This document shows, in pieces, positions 51,301 to 64,000 of a DNA stretch of 64,000 nt. The stretch is taken from the NCBI GenBank assembly GCA_005281725.1, contig SSBO01000001.1, positions 1,348,399-1,412,398 of the forward strand, in the 5' to 3' direction. How positions within the stretch are numbered: the first letter of the stretch is position 1; the number at the start of each line of letters is the position of its first letter. The DNA is from Wuchereria bancrofti. Its lineage: Eukaryota > Nematoda > Chromadorea > Rhabditida > Onchocercidae. The notes below the pieces were generated by a model. That model saw only the letters and a program-made list of their open reading frames with translations, ran no database searches and had not been told where the DNA came from. The position numbers and the translations under genes were made by a program.

Positions 51301-53563
51301 ATGAATGTGCCTGTGCATAGTGAGATTACCAGTGTGCAGGAATCTTCGGCACAACGACTACTAGAGCCAAATATTATTATGTCAGCTCCCAAAATTAGTA
51401 CAGTTGTTACAACAGTAACACCACAAGCGCCATTATCTAATTTACACTTTCCTGTTCAAAATTCAACCGAGGAATCAGGAGAAAATGCGAGTAAGTAATG
51501 CTTTTAATTTTAATTTTTTAAGTACTTTCGTATATATGTTTTTCCTCTTTTAATTTAAAAACTTTCATCTTGCTTTATTATAAATGGAGAAAAAGAGAGA
51601 AAAATAGAGTTATTTAAGTCGCATCTAACTCGTCATCTTTCTTATTTCCAGTTGACATTGGTCTCAGCCGTGTTCCTTATTCAGAAGCAGTATCCGTTAG
51701 TAGTTCCATTCCCGTAGGGAAAAATGCGGAGGTAACACAAACAGTTCCCTCAAAATCTACTGCCGGAGCAATTTATGCTTATCAACCCGGAAAAACATAT
51801 CGAGCGAAGCGTGTTTTTAAGGTATCTTTCTATGTTTTCTTTCGTTTAAGACATTGCCGTCAATAATTCAGTAAATTGAAGCATTCCAGTCATATTTAAT
51901 TGAGTGAATTCTGATTACAAATTATAAGCAATTTGTGATATTGTAAACACTAGGATAGATCTTCTTCCTATTTAATATTTCCTTTTTTTTTTTTGCTTTT
52001 TTTGCTCTTTTTTTTGTTTCTGTTTTTGGAGGACTCACTTTCACTTTGATATTAATTAATGCATTTCAATAAATTTTTGATTTGCATTCAGGTTATCATA
52101 TTAGGTAATGCTGGAGTTGGAAAAACATGTCTTAGTTTTCGTTTTTGCAATGGAAGGTTTCCGGCTCAAACGGAAGCAACGATAGGAGTGGATTTTCGAG
52201 AGCGTTCCGTTGCTATCGATGGTGAACTGATAAGAGTTTGTTTTTCTCTTTTCGTCAACGCTTACCATATTTTTATTCGAGATATTCGTCGGCTAATCAG
52301 GGAAGTATTTAACTTCAACTTAGTTAATTTTCTCTCATCTTAATCAATTTTCACATTCCGATTTCTCATGTTCATAAAACTCTTTTGTGCTAGGGACTAA
52401 TTCTCCAGAAAATATCTTCGTGTAACAGGAATAAATAGAAATGCGATTCTAATATCTGGATGAAAGAATGAGACATTTATTTAATCGAATTATTTCGGCT
52501 GTAGTTATTATCATAAAAAATATAAAAACATCTCGGACTTTTCCCCAAAAGTAATAATTCATCCATAATACATCATCATCCTGCGGGAAAGGTTAGAGGT
52601 TGCATCCTTTATAAATTTACTAAATCTAGATAAATGTACCTGACTTCATTTCCCAGAAATTCCTGTAATTTTTTCCTTTTACCTGTAGCGAACGAGTCAA
52701 TGGATGAAAATTCATTTTTGATTTACCTATAAGAATAATAATAAAATGATAGCTGTGTGGGACATTTTTCTTTATAACTTCAGGTGCAGCTATGGGATAC
52801 AGCTGGACAGGAACGTTACCGACAATCCATTGTATCACATTATTATCGCAATGTGAATGCCGTAGTATTTGTTTATGATGTAAGCAATCCTTCATCGTTT
52901 CATTCGTTGAATGATTGGATCAGTGAGTGTCACAGACATTCGGTTTCGTCAACAAATGATACACCGCATATACTAATTGGAAATAAATGTGATTTAACAG
53001 TGGAGAACAGAGTTAAAACTGATGTCGCTCAGGTTCGATTTCTTTAAATTCATATTTCTTTCTTAAATTCAAATAATGGATTTATTCAGTGAAGTATTTT
53101 AAATGAAGTATTTTGTTGAAGGATTAAATCGCGAATTTCTTTCCGGAGCTAATTTTGATGTAGTGATAGTTGTATAATTACTTATGGTTTATACAGCAAT
53201 AAAATATAATAACTTGAGGTAGAGGTAACAAAAATATTACTTGTAGAATGGCAAGTGAGGCTGCGAAAAGTTTCTCAAACTGAACTTATCTTAAACCGTT
53301 CATTTTTTTTTTCTTACAAAATGTTTTATATTTTGCAGATGTTTGCTGATCAAAATGATATGGCATTATTCGAGACGTCAGCATTAGCAGATACTGAAGC
53401 GGACCATGTTGAATCAATTTTTATGACATTGGTGCATAAGTTACAACAAAGTAAACCAATGCATGTTCAAACTAATGAAGAAAGAGCACGGAAAGAGCAA
53501 AAATTATTACTGAAAGCTAGCGATGCTGCTGCAGAAACTGATAGTGAAGGATGGTGCTGCTGA
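51301..53563 (+). CDS. rab-33: RAB33-type small GTPase with long N-terminal extension
   Basis: RAB33 GTPases work at the Golgi and in autophagosome formation through Atg16L1 in mammals (family knowledge). There are five exons, 51301-51490, 51652-51821, 52092-52235, 52784-53032 and 53339-53563, encoding 325 aa. Exons 3-5 hold a full G domain: P-loop GNAGVGKT (about residues 125-132), switch [29 protein letters not shown] and the G5 motif [20 protein letters not shown] and [15 protein letters not shown] are diagnostic of RAB33. The C-terminus ends WCC, a double-cysteine prenylation site. The unusual part is the roughly 120 residues in exons 1-2 before the G domain, rich in Ser, Thr, Val and Pro; mammalian RAB33B has about 30. 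No alternative ATG gives a shorter form that joins exon 3 directly. Confidence 0.95.
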
Positions 53564-55142
53564 GAGATAGTTCTATTCAAAACTTCGTTATCTAATGCTA
53601 ATTATTAAAATTATATTTTTGAAGATTGATATTTTGCAGAGATAATTTGTCATCTTAAATTTTAATTAGGAGCAGAGTCATCCTATTGTTCTGTTGAACC
53701 GAAATCATGAAGTCTTTTAGCTTTATTGATATTACTGAATATATAGATTTTTTTCTTGATTTTATAAGCAATTTTATAAAAATTCGGAGATATGAGTCTG
53801 AAACCAAATACAAGTAGTCTGCAATGCTGAAAGATTGATTTTTGCTCTTTAAATCATTAAGTCTTAAATACCTTCGAGAATATTTATTTCGAGTACATAT
53901 TTCGAGAAATTAAGACAGCTTATAAGCGTGCCACCTTCAGGAGATATACTGAGGGCAATTATAATATTTCTACATTTGCTAAGTTCGAAGTAAATCTCCA
54001 TATTACTCTACATTTATGATTTGTTTAATGTTATTGTTCTTGTTTAGGCTCTTGTGAAAGTGCTTTGATTTACAATACTTTTATATCCTATTTATTCAAT
54101 TTCGTACCTTTCTTATTTTCTTTTTTTCAAGGGATTATTTTGTGTTAATTTTTTTCAAAATTTATTTTACCAGCTACATTGTAAATAGTCTGTGTAAATC
54201 AAATCCAACATGGGATTCATACTGTTTATAACTGTTTGCATGTGAAGTGTGATTATCATAGGAAATCTTTATTTTGATTTTTGCGTAATCAAATATGTGT
54301 GACTTCTGCACAGAATACGAAAATCCAAAAAATCTGCCTTCTCGAAATTTCAAAATAACCTTTCTAAATATAATTCCGGGAAAGTGTTAGTTGGTCACAC
54401 AGTCATTTCTCCTATGTTTTTTGAGGTTTTTGATATAATGAAAGGAATAGGAATATTTGATTGGAACTATCAAAAAACTTCGAGCGAACTTATTAATATA
54501 AATTTCCATGCAAAGTAGATTTTTTGGATCAAGGATTAGAGATCAGGAAATATATGAAAAATGATTTATAAGATTATCATCATAACCAAGTAAACATTAA
54601 AAAAGAAAAGAAGAAAGCTGTTAAATGATAACAAAAATAGGTAACCAGGTGCGCATCTCCATGCTAATTCAGTTGAGATCGGAGATCGTTATACAAATAA
54701 ACATTCACAAGAAACTGCATGGACAAATGCTTTCTTTGCTAAGGAAATGGCAGTGATTCGGTTGTGTCAGATACGGAGTTATTTTTCCCAAAAATTAAAA
54801 CAATATGAGGAAACAGCACAACTAGTAAGTTACCTACCGACTAAGATCAGACAAGCAGATTTAGAATAAATTGATGACTGCTAACTATTTTCACATATAT
54901 ACAGATGTAATCATTGCTAAAAGTTAACACTAAATAGTTTTCTATTCTATCCTGATATATCTGATACCTATATTAAAAAAGAATTTCTGAATTTGTATTC
55001 TTTGATTTGCAGTATCAAGTATTCTATAAATGAAGCAACAAGTATTCTATAAATGAATTCAAATTTCAGATTTGAGTATGTTGAAAATTTTTGAAAAAAA
55101 TCAAAATTATTAAAGGAATATTTGAGTGATAAAATGTTGCAA
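53564..55142. other. Convergent 3' region, RAB33 / M1-like protein
   Basis: About 1.6 kb between converging stop codons, AT-rich. It presumably holds both 3' UTRs. I see no gene or structured repeat that I can support. Confidence 0.6.
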
Positions 55143-58100
55143 TTATGTAAAATGTTGAATTTGTTTGAGTAAGCTAAGCTCCTCACATACATCATTCCAA
55201 TGCCAACTACACCTAATTGCTCCAGATTTTTCCAAATTCTTATTCATACAGCATGCGCAAGATCCGTGCACAAATTTTGTTCTCGATAAAATTTGCATAA
55301 ATTGCATCCAAATTCGAGCTTTTTGAGGCATATTTTCAGGTATTGTGAAATGATTACCCAAAAATGCCCAACAAAAGTCATCCGAAATACGTTTCATCGT
55401 TTCTGGTTTTAAAAATGCTGAACATGACGGTAGTTCAGCACACTGTGCAAAACGTAGGTAAATCTCGGGCTGAAAATGTGAAATTTTCTAAGTTTAGATT
55501 TTTTTTCTTTCTCAGAAGAAAAATTTTAATTTTAAAATTGCTGCAAATAATTTTTGTTCAATTAATTGAGTGTATCAATACTGATCATTTCCCAATGATA
55601 AATATTTCAGCAATTAAATATACCAAATGATCAAATAAATGAAGAAGAAAAAGTACTTTATACAATTACTACTAAAATCTTTTTCCCTTAAATATTAGAT
55701 ATTAAATTATTTTACACAGAGGAAATTCTAATTTCTCAATCATCTTAATTTTTGAAAAATTTATCATCTTTTAACTTTACTGCAATTTTAGATGTTATAA
55801 GTTAAACAAGTTAGTAAACTCTAACTTACTTCATAAACAATTATAGCATGTGTACGTCTGTCTGGGTCAAGTATCATTAGTCCATTATGTTTCAACGATA
55901 TCATTTTTGTTTGATTGCTTAAAATAATCACTGTTCGATCGGGTACATCAATAATTGCTATATCCAATGGTATAATAGCTAGAGATGTCTAAAATTATTA
56001 ACAATTCTGATGCTTAACAAAAAATTGAGTATTTCACTTCGAGAAAACACTCAATAGCTTCATTTTCTCATTTATGTTTAGCAAAATTATGAACTTTGAA
56101 TAAAAATTTGAATAAATTTAATGCCTAAAATTACTTACTTTAGGGCTCTCAAAATTATAATTTTATTTTATGTTTTTCAAGCAAAATTTTGGAAGAAAAA
56201 CTAGCAATAACAATAATATTTTTTTTTTTAATCCTTCTTGATATGACTACTGCCTTCCAAATAAAATTTGTTAAATCAGTGATAATATCAAAAATTGTTC
56301 TGTGATAAACAAAACATACGTTTATCACTTGTTTCATAACTGTTACAGTTTGTGTCAATTTTAATCCGTTTGCAGTAAGAGAAACATAAATAAGCGGTAA
56401 ACCAGGCTGTGTGAAATATTTCTCGAAGAATTCACCTGAATTTCAGTTTCAAATTAATAAATCAATAAACAGGTACAAAAATAAAACAGTAATAAAAAGG
56501 AAAAGGAACCAGCGAGGACATTATTAGCAGCTTCTTCGATTACTTGACGCCATTCTAGCATTCCAGCATTAGCATAAGAGTAACGTTCCATGAGTAACCT
56601 GCAATTAATCAAAAGTAACTAGCAATTTCAGAAGTAATTCGAAACTTTCTTGATAACATTTGGTTAATAACTTTGAAAACATTTCGAGAATAAATATTTC
56701 AAAAATATTATTTCCAATGGATAAAAGTTAGAAATTGTAGAAAGTTTTCGAATTTTAACTTTTTTGTAAGATTAACCTTTACTTAATGATATGTACTATT
56801 TACTTTTTAACAATTTTTTAACAATACATCTTTCCTAATCCTTTCCAATTTTTCACTTTTGTTCTTTCTCTCTGTTCTGTAATGATTCAACTTGAATGAT
56901 CACTTACTTAATCATTTGCGCCACTGTTCCTTGTCCAAATCCAAGTTCAAGCATCATAAAGAATGTTGCTGGCTTATCAAAGCATCGTGAAATCTTCAAA
57001 AGTTTATTCTTCCATATCAAATATTTTTAAGCAAAATTGTTGATAAAAAGATGTGAAAATTAGAAGAAAAAAGTAAGAAATAAATTATCAAAATTCGTTT
57101 TAAGGAAATGAAAAGTATACCTATAGATTAATAAATAATTACTAATTAGCAGGTAATAACCTTATCAAATAAAGGTGAATCAGATTAGAAAGAAATAATA
57201 AATAAATTATGCATACATCCTCGGGTGAACGAAATTCGGAAACGATAACTGTAGAGGTTGTACTGTCTTTCATAATACCTTCACGACGTTTTTCACTAAT
57301 TAATTCATCAATTTCGGTTGAATTATCCAACGATTTTGTGATCAACCATTCCAAATAAGTACTTAATCCTTCCTGAAATATAATTTTAGAACGCTTGGCT
57401 TTAATTTAATCTGTTTTAAAAATTCCGCATCACCATCATCTGTCACATGAAATTGTAGTTACATGAAGCAAAGAAAATATGTAGAATATTTAATGACAAG
57501 TTAAATAACAGAAATGAAAATGAGTTCTTGCTATTCCTAAATCCAAAAAGTTGAATTAAAATTTTGTAAGAAAAAAAACTTTCCTGAAAAATTTTAATTT
57601 TTTAATACTAAAATTTAAGCTTGAACTTTTGCTTCATTATTTGTTTACTAATTCATTTGTTTACTATTCGTTTCTATCTCCGTGAAAATGGAAAAAAAAA
57701 GTGAAATAATCCATTTCTTTCCTGTTAACTTATTTTAGTAAGCTACGACTGTTGCTGTAACCCCTGCTGAGCATCTGGTTTCTGGGATAGAAAGTAAAAA
57801 ATTGAAAGGGAAGGATCGGGATGAAAGGTCAAATGCAGGTGCTAGCACAGTTGCGAAGTGATTAGGAATAGTTATGGGTAATATGATATTTCAGATATTA
57901 GCATTTTTTCCTCAAACTTCCTGGAATTTTTTCCTTCCCTTAAACGAAACCATTCTGAGCTATAAGAATTTTTAACAGAAATTAATTTTGTGAATGAATT
58001 AATTAATGCTATTTTCAAATTTTACTTGTATTTTTTTTTTTTTTCGAGATATAAAATTTTTCCCATAAATAAATTATTCAAAATAACTTATGCTTAATAT

Positions 58101-61100
58101 TTAGGAAAATTCTCAACCGACAATAATAAGTAAGCAAATTTATGTTTTCAATTCTAGCAATTTTATTTTATTCAAAATTTAAAATAAAAACTTCAATAAA
58201 TGTTGTAGAACAAATACAACAAAGCATAACTCACAATTTGTATTACCTAAACGTAAATTTTTCAATCAGTTCTTTTTAATTTCATAATTCATTCGAGAAA
58301 TTATTCTCAAAATAAAATTAGCACTTATTTTTTAAATTATTCGAAATGATAAAATGTTTTTAGCAATTATTTCTAAACATTGTGAAATCTAAGAGGATTT
58401 TAAATATTTAATGGAGAAATTTTTTAAAGAAATTTCATAATAGATTATGTTTAGACTATAATGATTCCAATTTTAATTTTTCAAATTAGCAGTATCTAAA
58501 GAGATATGTGAAAGAATATCGTACTAAAGTTTCAAATCTTAAGTAATGTGCATGCTAATCTATCAGTAACTATTCTTTCTATTGCATTTTTTAGAGAAAT
58601 TTCATAAATTTTGATTTTTTTTTTACTAAATTCATTCCAATATTTCTATGGATTTAATGAATTCATTAAAAAATATTTTATTAAGAAAGCAATAATCGCT
58701 AAGAAAAATTCAATAAATGAATTTTCATCATTGTATTATCCCTCTATTGACCTTTTGATACAATGTTCAATCAAGTAAATATCATTTTCCTGTATTGCAA
58801 TAATTTATCACTTAAAACAGCTGTTTCCATCAGCTCGGCATCTTCTAAAAGTAAATCTTCAAACAAATGACTCTTCTACTTTCATTAAATCTCTTTATTT
58901 CTATGAATATCTTGATGATGTGTTCAAACAAAGGTCACTCTATTCCTTGTTCAAACAAAGGTCACTCTATCATCAACACCTTTTTTAATGATTGATAGAC
59001 GTACTCTTGCCTACCTGTTTTAATCTATCATTCATTAGCTGATATAAGCTAATATAATCATAACATTATGTCTTAAAAAAAAAAAGGAAAAAAATCAATC
59101 GAATTTATTGAAGTTACTAAAACAGATATGAATGAATAGCTAAGTTATGCATATAACTCAAAAAAAAAACCTCATTTAATAAAATAGAGTAAAATCTTTT
59201 CTCATAATAATTGTTTTGAAGAACAGAAAAAAAGGAAATGAAGTAATTGTTAGATAATTTTGAATGATTCATTTGATTTCAGATTAAAAATTGCCTAAAT
59301 TCAAGCTTATGTCATTTTCACAGCAAAAAGTTTAATTTTGAAAATTTAGTTTTTTTGCTAAAAATAAAGAAAAAAAACCATTAAATGAATAAAAAAGCAA
59401 ATATTGTACTAACATAGATGATTTTAAACATTAATAAATAGAATGTATAATAAATAATAAATAACCCGCAGTCAATAATAGATTGTATGTGCTGATAAAT
59501 GGCGCAAACGCTAAAATTTTTCACCAAGGATTGGTCATAATGTCAATTATCATCAAATCATTGTATTTTATTCGTTTAGTGATAAGAATTTCGAAATTCT
59601 TGCTTAATTCGAAATTCAACTTTCAAATTCAAAAAAATTTTACATTGCAAAATTGTACATTTTATTCCAAATTAAAAAAATTTTTGTCTTTTACATTTCA
59701 CATTGGAATTCTTAGCTAAGAAGATGAAAATTAAGTGAAAAAATAAATTAACCTGCAAGCATATTTCTTTCCAATTTTTAACCGTGACAATATTGCCAAT
59801 CCATTGTTGGGCAATTTCATGGGCAAGAATGGTATGAGCTAAGCGATATTTTGGATAAGCTACAAATCGTTCATCCAATATGATTAAACCCAAATTTTCA
59901 AGTCCATAAACGGGTAAAAATGATGCCAACAAATTGAGCTTATTTAATGGATATTGAAAATTACTAATATTTGCCATTATTTTTAGCGCCTAAAATAAGG
60001 AAAAAAAAGGAATATTTTTTATTGGGTAAATTATTCTATTAAACCAAAAATATTGAAATATAAATGAAAGTTCAATTCAAAATTTTAATAATTTTATATT
60101 TGCTATCAAAAAAGAAGAGAAAAAACTTGCATACATGTCCTGTTTCAATGCTGATCCAATCAGGTTTGATAATGTTATCTTCTTCTGAATAGATTACTTC
60201 AATTTCAGGTAAATATTCTTGTGAATTTTCTGCCTCTCGTATTGAATTCATTCGATCAAATATTGTAAATGCATATAAATAAGAACTCATTGGTGGTGTC
60301 GATTCAAAGCATGATTCCATTCGATTATTCATTTTGGAAATTGAAGATGCTTTTGTATTTGATCTAAAAAAATAAATTAATATTTTTACACTTGCCTGGA
60401 ATTTTTTTTATTGTTTTGAACAGATATATTTTACAAATAAATGAAAATTCTGATCAAAATTTAATATTTTTATTTCAAAGAAATACCGTGCTTCAGTTCT
60501 AACCGGATGCCTGATACACATTTTCATCGTTGCTTTCATAATCGGTAAATCAAAACACGGAAAAACTGAACGAGCATTACGAAGTTGAAAAAATGTAGTT
60601 ACTGTCCATGGCCTTAAAATAAAGAGAATTTCAAAATACCAAAAAAAATTTTTCATAAATTTGCTGCACTTAGGTAAATGACATTTTGAGCATTCGAATT
60701 ATTTCACTTTTATAAAATATTTCAACATTTTTTAAAGTTTTCAACTTTAAAAATGATTAATTTACAAAAAGAGAAATAAATTCACCGTTTAGGCTCCCAT
60801 TTTTGTGGCCTTTTGACAATGAGACCCGTAGAAGCTTGTGAGCTAGAAAAATTTTTAATTTGAAAAACAACAATATGTCCAACACCAATAGGTTCAGAGA
60901 GTTCCACTGATAATACTTCATCTTTTTGATGATAAACTAGTGATGTGACACATAAAAGCTCTCCTAAAATTTTTAAAAAACTATAAATTAAACATTCAGA
61001 ATGTAATTTTTGTTAAGAAGAGTAAAATTGTTTTTAATTCTTCATAATAACCTGTACGACAATTATATGTTGTTATTTGTGATAGAGCAATATCAGAGAT

Positions 61101-63221
61101 GGATCGACCAACATGAAGTGATATTGATGAAGTTGTTTCAATAGCTTTAATCTAAAATATTTTGTTTAAATTTTAATCTTTTCTTCCTTCATTTAAAATA
61201 AACAGTTCACGAAGCTACTTGAACAAATTATATTATATAATAGGGATCATTAAGTTTTATCGTTGAACATAAATTTACATTAAGTAAGTACATAAAATTT
61301 ACATTAAATCTAATTATCCACTCACTATTCAAAAATTCTTTCCCTTTACTTTACACTGTTAAATGAATCATTTTTGAAACTAAAATAGAAATTTTATTAT
61401 GAATATTTCAGTTCTTAATTTTCCAATTGTTTTAATTTTAAATTTATTTACTTTAATAATTGAAATTGAAGAATAGAAACTTACATAAATAGTAACATTC
61501 CCTGCAAAAGATGTCCGTGCATCTCGATTAATGGTTATATTAAGTTCATAATGCTTCGGATGCCATCCCATGAAATGTCCCAAATGTGACACAAAATCTT
61601 CTGATGGTATATTCGCGTCACTTTAAAAAAAAAAACAAATTTTTTTTCTTGATCAATTTTTTTTTTGGAACAATTTATTATTGCTATTAAATATAGCATG
61701 AAATGAATTATAATCAATCGTTATATTTTTCGTAAAAATTTCAATAATTACTGAAAAGTTAGCAATAACAAATAATATTTGAAAAAAATTTAGCAAAAAT
61801 AAAATGACAAAATAATGTTGAAATAACAATTTGAAAATTTTTCATCAATTTAATTTAATATCATGCCGTATAAAAATTTTTGCTGTATCAGTAAAAAAAT
61901 TATGAATATACTCCAATCATTTTTTTCTTTTAATGCTAAGCAAAAATTTAATTCGTTTGAACAAATACTTAGAAATCATAAATGAAAGATCAGTCGGTCT
62001 AAGCAAATTTCAAAGCTATGCAATATGTATTTGACTAATTATTTGCTCATTGATAGGATAGGTATTAATTATCTTATATAGTCTAATAATTTTCGTAAAT
62101 TTCATTCAATAATGTTTCTTGAAATCTCATCCATTTGATTAATTAATTTTGAGACAGAAGCGCACACATTGCTCATTTTCACATTTTCATTATTTCAGCA
62201 GAAAATATGAATTGTTCTCTTGTTGCAGAAAATTGATTGCTAAGTAATTCATATGATACTTGTAAGTAAATGACTACTTAACCTTCCTCAAAAATAAATT
62301 AATACTTTTTCTCAAAAAAAAAAGAAAGACTTATTCTCTCTTTTTTTAGAACTATCAATTTTTTTTTTTAAGAAAGGAAAAAATCAAATTTTACGAATAC
62401 TAATACCAATTAAAAATGCTTAACCAAAAACATTAGAGCAATGATTATAGGCGCAAAAGTTGAATAAGGATAATGTGATAAGGAAAAAATTTTTTTAGAT
62501 TTGAGAGATTTGCACACTTTTGAGAATTTTTGCGCTGAATTTGAAGACATTTCTTGCTTTCGATCAATGTAACACATTGTGATATATCAAAATTTTGTCT
62601 GCTAGTAGTAGTTGGCACAGATGTAAAATCAGTATTCTGCAAGAAAAAAAATTTGATTCATATTTTTCACTTTATAATATTAAATAAAAATAAACAAAAA
62701 AAAAACACTAGGAAAATAGTAATTAGGAATAAAGGATGATTTCATAAAACTGAGAAATTGAAAATTATAAAATTTTTTGTGAACTGAAGATGATTACAAC
62801 AAAAAAAAAAAATCTTTTTTTTTAATTTTTATTCATAAAAAAAATAAAAAAGTTATTTAGAACAAACATCAGAATTTACCTTCTGTAGTGACTGTTTATT
62901 ATATCCAATTTGTTGTAATGATGAAATATTGGAATACTTATCATTTCCACTTCCATTTTCAACATTGCCAATTTTTTCTAACTCCGATACTTTTGCAGGT
63001 GTATTTTTTTTGTGACGACCAATGACCATAAATATGCCAAATAAAATGAGTAATAAAGCAGTAATTAGTAATACATTTATGATGTATCGCTTTTTATCAA
63101 TTAACCATTTTTGATGTTTATGAAGAGAAGTAATGATAGTAGTTGGTAAAATATTGATATTTGTACCATTGATGATACCATTGGTACCATTGGTAGAAAA
63201 GGTATCTGGTGCTGATTCCAT
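55143..63221 (-). CDS. M1-aminopeptidase-like type II membrane protein, predicted inactive
   Basis: Related to aminopeptidase N but with degenerate catalytic motifs. There are 14 exons: 62880-63221, 62518-62636, 61485-61620, 61052-61151, 60786-60963, 60487-60612, 60135-60363, 59753-59989, 57217-57372, 56908-56993, 56510-56598, 56320-56435, 55830-55988 and 55143-55469, encoding 799 aa. A cytosolic N-terminus (about 46 aa) is followed by one hydrophobic segment at about 47-68, then a luminal or extracellular part. M1 landmarks are HYELNITI (exon 3), NARSVFPCFDLPIMKA (exon 6), YGLENLGL at about 438-445 in place of the GAMEN box, HEIAQ at 467-471 in place of HEXXH, and a correctly spaced Glu490 (QEGLSTY). 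The position of the catalytic Tyr (SYSKG in active enzymes) reads CFDKP. Exons 12-13 match the beta-sandwich part (EKYFTQPGLP, SLAIIPLD). The protein is short for the family, ending in a Cys-rich tail (CACC) in place of the long helical C-terminal domain. A binding or scaffold role is inferred. Confidence 0.9.
57373..59752 (-). other. Large intron of the M1-like gene (2.4 kb)
   Basis: Lies between exons 8 and 9, exactly between the Gln and Glu codons that precede the third metal-ligand position. It is very AT-rich and contains a 27-bp tandem duplication at 58921-58970. No ORF of interest. Confidence 0.75.
58921..58970. repeat. 27-bp tandem duplication
   Basis: TGTTCAAACAAAGGTCACTC followed by TAT occurs at 58921 and again at 58948, a perfect 23-bp match at 27-bp period within the large intron of the M1-like gene. 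The perfect identity suggests a recent duplication. Confidence 0.85.
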
Positions 63222-64000
63222 TGATATTCAAATGAGAACCAGAAAGAGAGATGTAATGGTTAATTGACAATTCTTAAGTAGTCTCTCTAACTTGAATATA
63301 ATCCGAATTGAGAAATATAAAATGGGTTGGACTTTTGGGATTGATATGAAATAACTTGGCAAATTCGAGGGAGGAGTTGTAATTTAATGAAAATCATTGA
63401 GGAATGATACTTTATCTTCTTCTATCATCAATTACTACACTATTTTTCCGTCACTTTATTTCTTGTCATATGAAGAATTTACACCACGTAAGATAATTTC
63501 TATACAATGCTAAATTATTTTATTATCTTTAGCATCAGATATCAATGAGCTACTGAACTATAGTTTGCATCAACAAGAAATTTGTCTTTTAATTTTAAAT
63601 TAAAAAATTTTATACAATGTAGAAAGTTGTTAGAAAATAAAGAATTGAAAAATTTTTGTCTCATTTGTTTTAATTTATCAATAATTTTAATTGAAATTTG
63701 AAATATTTTTGAATGAAAAGAAATGAAATTATGAACAATCAAAAATGTGAAAATTTTTTTCTCTTTAATATGAATGATAATATCATTTGCATTAATAATT
63801 TAATAATTTTATTATGTCTGAATTTGATGTCATAGTGCCAATCAGTGCCTTAAAATATTCATTGCATTATTGATAAATTAATAGGTACTAAAGCTAATAT
63901 TTTCAATGACAGTGCAATATCTCTCTCAGATAACACATTTTAATATTTAAAATATTCTTGAAGAAATCAATTTCTGAAAGTTATGCAATTTTCATAATTT
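63222..64000 (-). promoter_or_regulatory. Upstream flank of the M1-like gene
   Basis: 779 bp 5' of the minus-strand start at 63221, reaching the window edge. Presumed promoter. AT-rich, with no recognisable element. The frame at 63542-63742 is Lys/Phe/Asn low-complexity and not convincing. Confidence 0.4.

Overview
The window is nuclear DNA of a nematode, most likely a spirurid of the filarial type (inference). The reasons are an AT-rich background, compact multi-exon genes, short introns ending in TTTCAG or TTTTAG with no long pyrimidine tract, acceptor-like sites just 5' of several start codons as expected for spliced-leader trans-splicing, and conserved metazoan proteins. I rebuilt nine protein genes exon by exon. 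In each one the exon lengths add up to an intact reading frame. There are also two tRNA genes. I see no bacterial, viral or plasmid segment, no CRISPR array and no intact transposon.

Layout. 1-5.5 kb: no gene; TG/CA microsatellites, a 63-bp tandem repeat and a GC-richer, probably promoter-bearing stretch. 5.5-16.6 kb (+): Enhancer of polycomb, 17 exons, with a hairpin element in intron 1. 19.0-22.0 kb (+): TRM6, the non-catalytic subunit of tRNA m1A58 methyltransferase, 8 exons. 22-26 kb: intergenic, with a diverged direct repeat, tRNA-Thr(TGT) and tRNA-Pro(AGG). 26.1-28.6 kb (-): glycerate kinase, 7 exons. 29.6-36.9 kb (+): NAA25, auxiliary subunit of the NatB N-terminal acetyltransferase, 22 exons, head-to-head with glycerate kinase. 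37.5-38.4 kb (-): SPT4. 39.5-45.6 kb (-): ARS2/Serrate, 15 exons, directly upstream of SPT4 on the same strand. 47.5-50.2 kb (+): DEF8, 11 exons. 51.3-53.6 kb (+): RAB33 with a long N-terminal extension, 5 exons. 55.1-63.2 kb (-): an M1-aminopeptidase-like type II membrane protein, 14 exons, whose catalytic signature residues are substituted.

Functionally, most of the window is housekeeping gene-expression machinery: chromatin acetylation (EPC), transcription elongation (SPT4), cap-linked RNA processing (ARS2), tRNA modification (TRM6) and protein N-acetylation (NAA25). Next to it sits a membrane-traffic pair (DEF8, RAB33). ARS2 and SPT4 could share an operon. DEF8 and RAB33 lie in tandem but 1.1 kb apart. 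The most unusual protein is the predicted pseudo-aminopeptidase. I found no convincing new multi-gene system; the rest of interest is gene-structure oddities, repeats and one unassigned ORF between ARS2 and SPT4.
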